A stretch of 64,000 nucleotides of DNA from Guptibacillus spartinae. Lineage in GTDB: Bacteria > Bacillota > Bacilli > Bacillales > Guptibacillaceae. Numbering within the stretch: the stretch's first letter is position 1; every line of letters starts with the position of its first letter. The stretch is taken from positions 1-64,000 of the forward strand of contig NZ_JAQQWU010000003.1 in NCBI RefSeq assembly GCF_028610625.1, read 5' to 3'. A program made the translations under genes and the position numbers. This document shows, in pieces, positions 59,556-64,000 of this stretch. The notes beneath the pieces are model-generated. The model saw only the letters and a list, made by a program, of their open reading frames with translations, made no database searches and was not told the origin of the DNA.

Positions 59556-60164
59556 ATGATGAGCGGACTACGTGAACAAAAGAAGCAAGCAACGAGGAAG
59601 ACAATTATGGATGTTGCTAAAGAACTTTTTATTGAAAAAGGCTATGAAGCGACATCAACAGAGCTTATAGCCAGGTGGGCTGGGATCGGTTCAGGAACCT
59701 TATTTAATTATTTTCCTTCTAAAGCAGAGCTTCTTGTTGAAGTCATGCGAGCGGAATTTTCAGGTGGTATGCGAGAAAAGAAGTATATAGGTTTAGAGAT
59801 TCAGGAGACAGCTGAAGCTACAGTTCGAACTTATTTAAAGAAGCGTTTGGAAGGCTTTAGTTTGCTAGAGAAGAAGCTATTTCGAGAATTGATTGTGGCG
59901 TCATTAAATGCTTATCAAAATAAACCAGAATTCCTAACCAGCTTGATGGAGCTCGATTTTATGTTTATAGAAGAGATGGAGGAACTGCTCAAGAAAATAA
60001 GAAATGTAGGAATGTTACCAGAAAACTTCGAAGTAGAAATCGCTGCAGAGCTTATTTATAGTTCAGTGATGTTTGAAACACTCCTTTATCTTTACCAGGA
60101 AGATCGAAGTATTGAAGGAGTGTTGGAACAAACCGGTCGTAAGCTTACATTTATTTTGAAGTGA
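59556..60164 (+). CDS. TetR-family transcriptional regulator
   Basis: A 202-residue repressor. The N-terminal TetR domain shows TRKTIMDVAKELFIEKGYEAT and GIGSGTLFNYFPSKAELLVEV; the C-terminal part is a helical ligand domain. GTTAGGGGGCT precedes the ATG (a second ATG follows at once). The FAD monooxygenase gene begins 11 nt after its stop, so the two form an operon in which the regulator may sense a toxic substrate of the enzyme. Confidence 0.9.
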   Translation: MMSGLREQKKQATRKTIMDVAKELFIEKGYEATSTELIARWAGIGSGTLFNYFPSKAELLVEVMRAEFSGGMREKKYIGLEIQETAEATVRTYLKKRLEGFSLLEKKLFRELIVASLNAYQNKPEFLTSLMELDFMFIEEMEELLKKIRNVGMLPENFEVEIAAELIYSSVMFETLLYLYQEDRSIEGVLEQTGRKLTFILK

Positions 60165-60175
60165 GGTGAATCAAG

Positions 60176-61339
60176 TTGAACGTATGTATTGTTGGTGGTG
60201 GGATTGCAGGATTAACCCTTGCTTATTGTTTAAGTGAGAGCGGAAATAATGTCACGATTGTTGAGAAATCCCCTTCGATACGGACGGAAGGATACATGAT
60301 TGATTTTTTCGGAGCGGGTTATGATGTCGCTGAAAAACTGGAAATAATTGAGGAGTTAAGGCGTATTCATTATCCCATTGAGTCTCTTGCTTTTTTGAAG
60401 CCAAGTGGTTCGGAGAAATACAGGATTCCCTATCAATCTCTTCGTGAGTTGTTAAATCAAAGGCACTTTAATTTTATGCGTGGCGATCTTGAAAAAGTGC
60501 TTTATGAGAAGGTTCGAGAACGGGTTATGTTTCGATTTGGGGTATCTCCCGAACAAATTCAAGAGGATGGGGAAAAGGCAAATGTGAGCCTTTCAGATGG
60601 TACGAAGCTTACATGTGATTTAGTCGTTGGTGCAGATGGGATGCGATCGAAAGTTCGGTCTCTCACGTGTAAGGATGAGAAGGAGCCAATCCGCTATATG
60701 GGTTATTATACAGCGGCTTACATTATTGAAGATCCGGCTTTTCTTGAGAAAATTGATAAGAGTTTTTATACGTGTTCTGAGCCGAATCGTCAGGTTTCTG
60801 TCTATCCGATTCGAGGTAATAAAGTGGCAACCTTTTTCTTATATCGCTATCCGAAACAGCAGGGACATGTGCAAAAGGAAGAAGCACTGGAGCAACTGAA
60901 CGAAAATTTTGGTCATATGAATTGGATTGTTCAAGATTTGCTTGAAGCTGCCAAAGAGGCGAAGGACTTTTACTTTGATGAAGTGTCGCAAGTTGAACTA
61001 CCTAAGTGGCGGACTGGAAAGGTTACTTTTGTGGGGAATTCCTGTCAGTGCATTTCGTTACTTGCCGGGCAGGGGGCTTCTATGGCGATGGCAGGTGCAT
61101 ATACCCTTGCGAAATCGCTTGAGGAATATCCAAATGATTTGGAAGCTGCGCTTACAGATTATGAACGGTCGCTTCACCAGGATATTGTGAAACTTCAGAA
61201 GTCCGCTAGAAGGTTTGCGAGCTTCTTCTTGCCATCTTCTTGGTGGGGGATTTTTGTAAGAGATGCATTGACGAGAGTATCGGTGTGGCCAGGAGTGAAG
61301 AAGTTCGTGAATTTTAGTACGGTGCGGCTGCCGAAATAG
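60176..61339 (+). CDS. FAD-dependent monooxygenase
   Basis: A 387-residue flavoprotein hydroxylase. The FAD motif is VCIVGGGIAGLTLAYCLSESG and the DG motif is CDLVVGADGMRSKVR. The usual GDAAH motif reads GNSCQCISLLAGQGASMAMAGAY, so the FAD-contacting Asp is Asn. Family members include TetX and aromatic hydroxylases; the substrate is not known. The start is TTG with GTGAGGTGAATCAAG upstream. It follows its probable TetR regulator. Confidence 0.85.
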   Translation: MNVCIVGGGIAGLTLAYCLSESGNNVTIVEKSPSIRTEGYMIDFFGAGYDVAEKLEIIEELRRIHYPIESLAFLKPSGSEKYRIPYQSLRELLNQRHFNFMRGDLEKVLYEKVRERVMFRFGVSPEQIQEDGEKANVSLSDGTKLTCDLVVGADGMRSKVRSLTCKDEKEPIRYMGYYTAAYIIEDPAFLEKIDKSFYTCSEPNRQVSVYPIRGNKVATFFLYRYPKQQGHVQKEEALEQLNENFGHMNWIVQDLLEAAKEAKDFYFDEVSQVELPKWRTGKVTFVGNSCQCISLLAGQGASMAMAGAYTLAKSLEEYPNDLEAALTDYERSLHQDIVKLQKSARRFASFFLPSSWWGIFVRDALTRVSVWPGVKKFVNFSTVRLPK

Positions 61340-61347
61340 CGGGAGCG

Positions 61348-61387
61348 GGTGCCTGTCACCACCCGGTTCTAGTCGAATGATGTTGAA
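61348..61387 (+). repeat. Dispersed repeat family A, copy 10
   Basis: GGTGCCTGTCACCACCCGGT then TCTAGTCGAATGATGTTGAA. It lies 8 bp after the stop codon and abuts the terminator at 61390. Confidence 0.85.
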
Positions 61388-61389
61388 TG

Positions 61390-61427
61390 AACAGTTCTTA
61401 CCTCTTATGAGGCAGGAACTGTTTTTA
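61390..61427 (+). terminator. Terminator of the TetR/monooxygenase operon
   Basis: AACAGTTC and GAACTGTT with inner CCTC/GAGG pairing form a stem followed by TTTTAG. Confidence 0.82.
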
Positions 61428-61570
61428 GTATGTAAGGTGTATTGGTAGTATTCCCATAGCATTTATTCTACTTTTTTTAAATGTGGAACACGTATAGACC
61501 AAAAGGTTTATTTTGTCAGAAAACATTGAAATAATTGTCAGTTTAATCTAAACTATCAGATAAATCAATA

Positions 61571-61584
61571 AATTGTATACAATT
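61571..61584. promoter_or_regulatory. GntR-type operator candidate
   Basis: AATTGTATACAATT is a perfect 14-bp palindrome 24 bp before the GntR start; TTGTATACAA is the style of site bound by FCD-type GntR regulators. Confidence 0.6.
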
Positions 61585-61608
61585 ATTGGACACAATAGGT
61601 GGTTTGAG

Positions 61609-62268
61609 ATGACAACTAAAAAACGAAATGAAGAGTTAGCTTATGAAAAGGTGAAGCGCGCCATTATGTTACGGAGACTTTTGCCAGGACAGCGTGTGAC
61701 GGAGGAGTGGGTGAGTGAGGAAATCAACATGAGCCGTACTCCTATTCGAGCAGCTTTTAAGAGAATGGGGAATGAAGGGCTTTTAGAAGTTTTACCTCAT
61801 CGAGGAACTTTTGTGTATAACCCCTCGGATAAAGAGATTGCTGATGTATTTCAATTACGCGTTGTGTTGGAGAGTTATGCCGCTCAACTAGTAGTCCCGA
61901 CTGTTTCTGAAGAGAATGTTCGGTACATGGAAGAGTTGCTAGCAGAAGAGAAGCGGGCATATGAGACAAAGGATTTTGAAGAGTTTATGAGGGTGAACGC
62001 CCTTATCCATACATTTCCTGCAAAGCTTTCAGAAAATAAATTCTTGCTTCAACAAGTGGAAACGCTTAACCAATGGTCAGATTGTTATCTGATTTTGAAA
62101 GATGAATTTTATACGGTGCCAATTAAAGAGGTGAAGTCGATTCCAGAGCATCAATGCATGCTGAGTGCTTTCGGGGAGGGAGATGTTGAAGGAATGGCGG
62201 ACGCGATTGAAGCTCATCTTCTTTCCACATTGAGTGATTTATCTGGAAAGCGATCAGTTTTTAATTAA
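61609..62268 (+). CDS. GntR-family (FCD) transcriptional regulator
   Basis: A 219-residue regulator. The winged helix includes AYEKVKRAIMLRRLLPGQRVTEEWVSEEINMSRTPIRAAFKRMGNEGLLEVLPHRGTFV. The FCD ligand domain follows (VFQLRVVLESYAAQLVV; EHQCMLSAFGEGDVEGMADAIEAHL), although the usual metal His after FH is replaced in NALIHTF. ATG 61609 has TAGGTGG upstream; the frame is open from 61573. It precedes the GABA aminotransferase gene by 19 nt and probably controls it. Confidence 0.88.
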   Translation: MTTKKRNEELAYEKVKRAIMLRRLLPGQRVTEEWVSEEINMSRTPIRAAFKRMGNEGLLEVLPHRGTFVYNPSDKEIADVFQLRVVLESYAAQLVVPTVSEENVRYMEELLAEEKRAYETKDFEEFMRVNALIHTFPAKLSENKFLLQQVETLNQWSDCYLILKDEFYTVPIKEVKSIPEHQCMLSAFGEGDVEGMADAIEAHLLSTLSDLSGKRSVFN

Positions 62269-62287
62269 TTTAAAGGAGTGATAGATC

Positions 62288-63643
62288 ATGACAAAAAAGG
62301 CTTCGATTCAAACAACTTTACCGGGACCTGTGGCTAGTCAATTGTTAGAACGACGAGAGAATATTGTACCTAACGCTGTAAGCTGCGGCATTCCAACTTT
62401 TGCTAAAGAAGCTTCTGGCGCAAGAGTAACAGATGTTGATGGGAATACGTTCATTGATTTTGCGGGTGCGATCGGCACGATTAATGTTGGACATTGCCAT
62501 CCTCGAGTGAAGGAAGCTTTGCATGATCAAGTCGATAAATACATTCATACCGGGTTTAATGTGATGATGTATGAGCCTTATATCGAATTAGCTGAAAAGC
62601 TTGCAGCGTTAGCTCCAGGTGACCATCAGAAGAAAGTTCTCCTTCAGAATAGCGGAGCTGAAGCAGTAGAAAATGCGGTGAAAATTGCCAGGAAATTTAC
62701 CGGGCGTCAGGCGATCGTTACCTTCCAGAATGCGTTTCACGGTCGAACATTGATGACGATGTCGATGACAAGTAAAGTGAAGCCTTATAAGTTTGGATTT
62801 GGTCCGTTTGCACCTGAAGTGTACAAGGCTCCTTTTCCGTATGCTTACCGGAAGCCTGAGCAAATGAGTGAAAGTGCATATTCGGATTTCATGATTCAGC
62901 AGTTTAACGATTTTTTGTTAAAAGAAGTAGCGCCGGAAACGATTGCAGCTGTGGTGATGGAGCCTGTCCAAGGTGAAGGTGGTTTTATCGTACCTGAAAA
63001 GTCATTTGTTCAAGCGGTTAAATCAATTTGCGAACAGCATGGCATTCTATTCGTCGCAGATGAGATTCAAACGGGTTTTGCACGTACAGGGAAATATTTT
63101 GCATCCGAGCACTTTGGCATTGTGCCTGACCTTGTCACCGTATCAAAATCGTTAGGAGCAGGGACGCCGATTAGTGGTGTGATAGGTAGGAGAGAAGTGA
63201 TGGATGCAGCGGATCAAGGAGAGCTTGGTGGAACGTATAGTGGAAGTCCGCTTGGATGTCGTGCAGCGCTTGCTGTTCTCGATGTCATTGAAGAAGAAGA
63301 TCTCAATCAGCGTGCGCTTCAAATCGGTGAGAAAGTAAGAGAACGATTTACTTATCTCTCGAAGGAGTTTCCTTTTATCGGAGACGTTCGCGGGTTAGGT
63401 GCCATGAATGCGATTGAGATTGTTGGGGAAGAAAAAGCACCAGACAAGGAGTTAACGAAAAAGATTCTAGCAGAAGCTCAGCAGAAAGGACTCCTTTTAC
63501 TTGGTGCTGGTGTCTATGGAAACGTAATCCGATTCTTAATGCCTCTGGTGATTACAGATGATGAATTAGAAGAAGGGTTATTTATCATTGAAGAAGCTAT
63601 GCGAAAGGTTTCAGCTCACGCCTTGCATAAAGGAGTGTTGTAA
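62288..63643 (+). CDS. gabT: 4-aminobutyrate aminotransferase
   Basis: A 451-residue class III PLP aminotransferase that converts GABA and 2-oxoglutarate to succinate semialdehyde and glutamate. IDFAGAIGTINVGHCHPRV, QNSGAEAVENAVKIAR, FHGRTLMTMSMTSK, the PLP-Asp region FVADEIQTGFARTG and the PLP-Lys in VTVSKSLGAGTPISGV are all present. AAAGGAGTGATAGATC precedes the ATG. It overlaps the downstream permease gene by one base. The set GntR / gabT / permease indicates an amine or GABA uptake and degradation operon. Confidence 0.92.
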   Translation: MTKKASIQTTLPGPVASQLLERRENIVPNAVSCGIPTFAKEASGARVTDVDGNTFIDFAGAIGTINVGHCHPRVKEALHDQVDKYIHTGFNVMMYEPYIELAEKLAALAPGDHQKKVLLQNSGAEAVENAVKIARKFTGRQAIVTFQNAFHGRTLMTMSMTSKVKPYKFGFGPFAPEVYKAPFPYAYRKPEQMSESAYSDFMIQQFNDFLLKEVAPETIAAVVMEPVQGEGGFIVPEKSFVQAVKSICEQHGILFVADEIQTGFARTGKYFASEHFGIVPDLVTVSKSLGAGTPISGVIGRREVMDAADQGELGGTYSGSPLGCRAALAVLDVIEEEDLNQRALQIGEKVRERFTYLSKEFPFIGDVRGLGAMNAIEIVGEEKAPDKELTKKILAEAQQKGLLLLGAGVYGNVIRFLMPLVITDDELEEGLFIIEEAMRKVSAHALHKGVL

Positions 63644-64000
63644 TGGAGGGGGAAAAGAAGAAGCTCAAGAAAGTATTGTCGAAATTCGACCTGCTCTTTT
63701 TAGCCCTTGGTGCGATGCTTGGCTGGGGGTGGGTGGTCTTATCCGGAACGTGGTTAACTTCTGCTGGATCATATGGAGCCGTTCTTGCTTTTGCGATTGG
63801 TGGGTTTCTTGTTATTTGTGTAGGGCTAAACTATGCTGAACTCGCCTCCGCGATGCCGCGAGTTGGCGGGGAGCATGAGTACGTCCATCGTGCCCTCGGT
63901 GAAAATGCGTCATTTGTGGCGTCCTGGGCTATTACACTGGGGTATGTTTCCGTTGCAACATTTGAAGCAGTCGCTTTGCCTACTGTGATTGATTATTTAT
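63643..64000 (+). CDS. APC-family amino acid permease (partial)
   Basis: The first 119 residues of an amino acid/polyamine permease, cut by the window end. FDLLFLALGAMLGWGWVVLSGTWL matches the family GxGW first helix, followed by AIGGFLVICVGLNYAELASAMPRVGGEHEYVHRALG, the conserved second and third helix region. The ATG overlaps the gabT stop codon (TAATG), so the genes are coupled. A GABA or related amine is the likely substrate. Confidence 0.88.
   Translation, partial: MEGEKKKLKKVLSKFDLLFLALGAMLGWGWVVLSGTWLTSAGSYGAVLAFAIGGFLVICVGLNYAELASAMPRVGGEHEYVHRALGENASFVASWAITLGYVSVATFEAVALPTVIDYL

Noticed and set aside
1-64000. Search for CRISPR arrays, tRNA or rRNA genes, complete insertion sequences and prophage
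   Set aside because: Reading both strands showed no regularly spaced repeats, no cloverleaf or ribosomal RNA signatures, and no transposase, integrase or phage structural gene.

Overview
The window looks like chromosomal DNA of a low-to-moderate GC, endospore-forming Bacillaceae bacterium. Signs are a complete ger germinant-receptor locus, a LysM/GH18 cortex-lytic-type protein, a PAS-rich sporulation-type histidine kinase, strong AGGAGG ribosome sites, frequent TTG/GTG starts and classic intrinsic terminators. The gene pair YwrD-type gamma-glutamyltransferase plus two half-size chromate transporters matches Bacillus subtilis neighbourhoods. I see no rRNA, tRNA, CRISPR array, complete transposase or prophage. 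The species cannot be fixed from the sequence alone.

Layout. 0-5 kb: a cupin protein, a DinB-like protein, and a tight ammonium transporter / DUF294 nucleotidyltransferase / DEDDh exonuclease operon. 5-10 kb: an SLC45-like MFS transporter with two LacI-type operators, a DUF2207 membrane protein, and a family 2 glycosyltransferase. 10-13 kb: a c-di-GMP locus (PAS-LytTR regulator, degenerate EAL, HD-GYP). 13.4-18 kb: a catabolic operon (SDR, AGPS-like FAD oxidase, FGGY kinase) followed by an RpiR regulator; the enzyme set recalls E. coli ygcW/ygcU/ygcE. 18-21.5 kb: a poorly characterised three-gene operon (lipoprotein, large lipase-like DUF6792-type protein, small helical protein) with a decayed copy of its lipoprotein gene upstream. 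21.5-28.7 kb: surface functions (PIG-L deacetylase divergent from an HGSNAT-like acetyltransferase, a PPC+CWB2 wall-binding protein, lipoproteins, a TM2 protein).

29-35.6 kb: a LysM-GH18 protein, an ECF sigma factor with its own ECF-type promoter, a membrane partner whose extracellular domain is repeated in the next gene, and a multi-PAS kinase. 35.6-37 kb: DUF1659 and DUF2922 genes followed by a frameshifted coding remnant. 38.4-45.8 kb: a LacI-controlled ABC sugar importer (no ATPase gene) with an isomerase and two Gfo/Idh/MocA dehydrogenases. 45.8-54.3 kb: PaaK, an alpha/beta hydrolase, and a divergent germination locus with two GerB permeases. 54.4-64 kb: cyclase, FAD amine oxidase, YwrD-like gamma-glutamyltransferase and chromate transporters, a TetR/FAD monooxygenase pair, and a GntR / GABA aminotransferase / APC permease operon cut by the window end.

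Three dispersed signals cut across these units. Repeat family A (about 40 bp, starting RGTGCCTGTCACCACCCG) occurs ten times from 25 to 61 kb, always in the same orientation and often between a stop codon and the following terminator. Repeat family B (GAACCGTCCC plus GCNRATTC units) occurs three times in the first 5 kb. A palindrome close to TTAAACAAACGTTTGTTTAA occurs at four or five places and may be the operator of a regulator not in this window.
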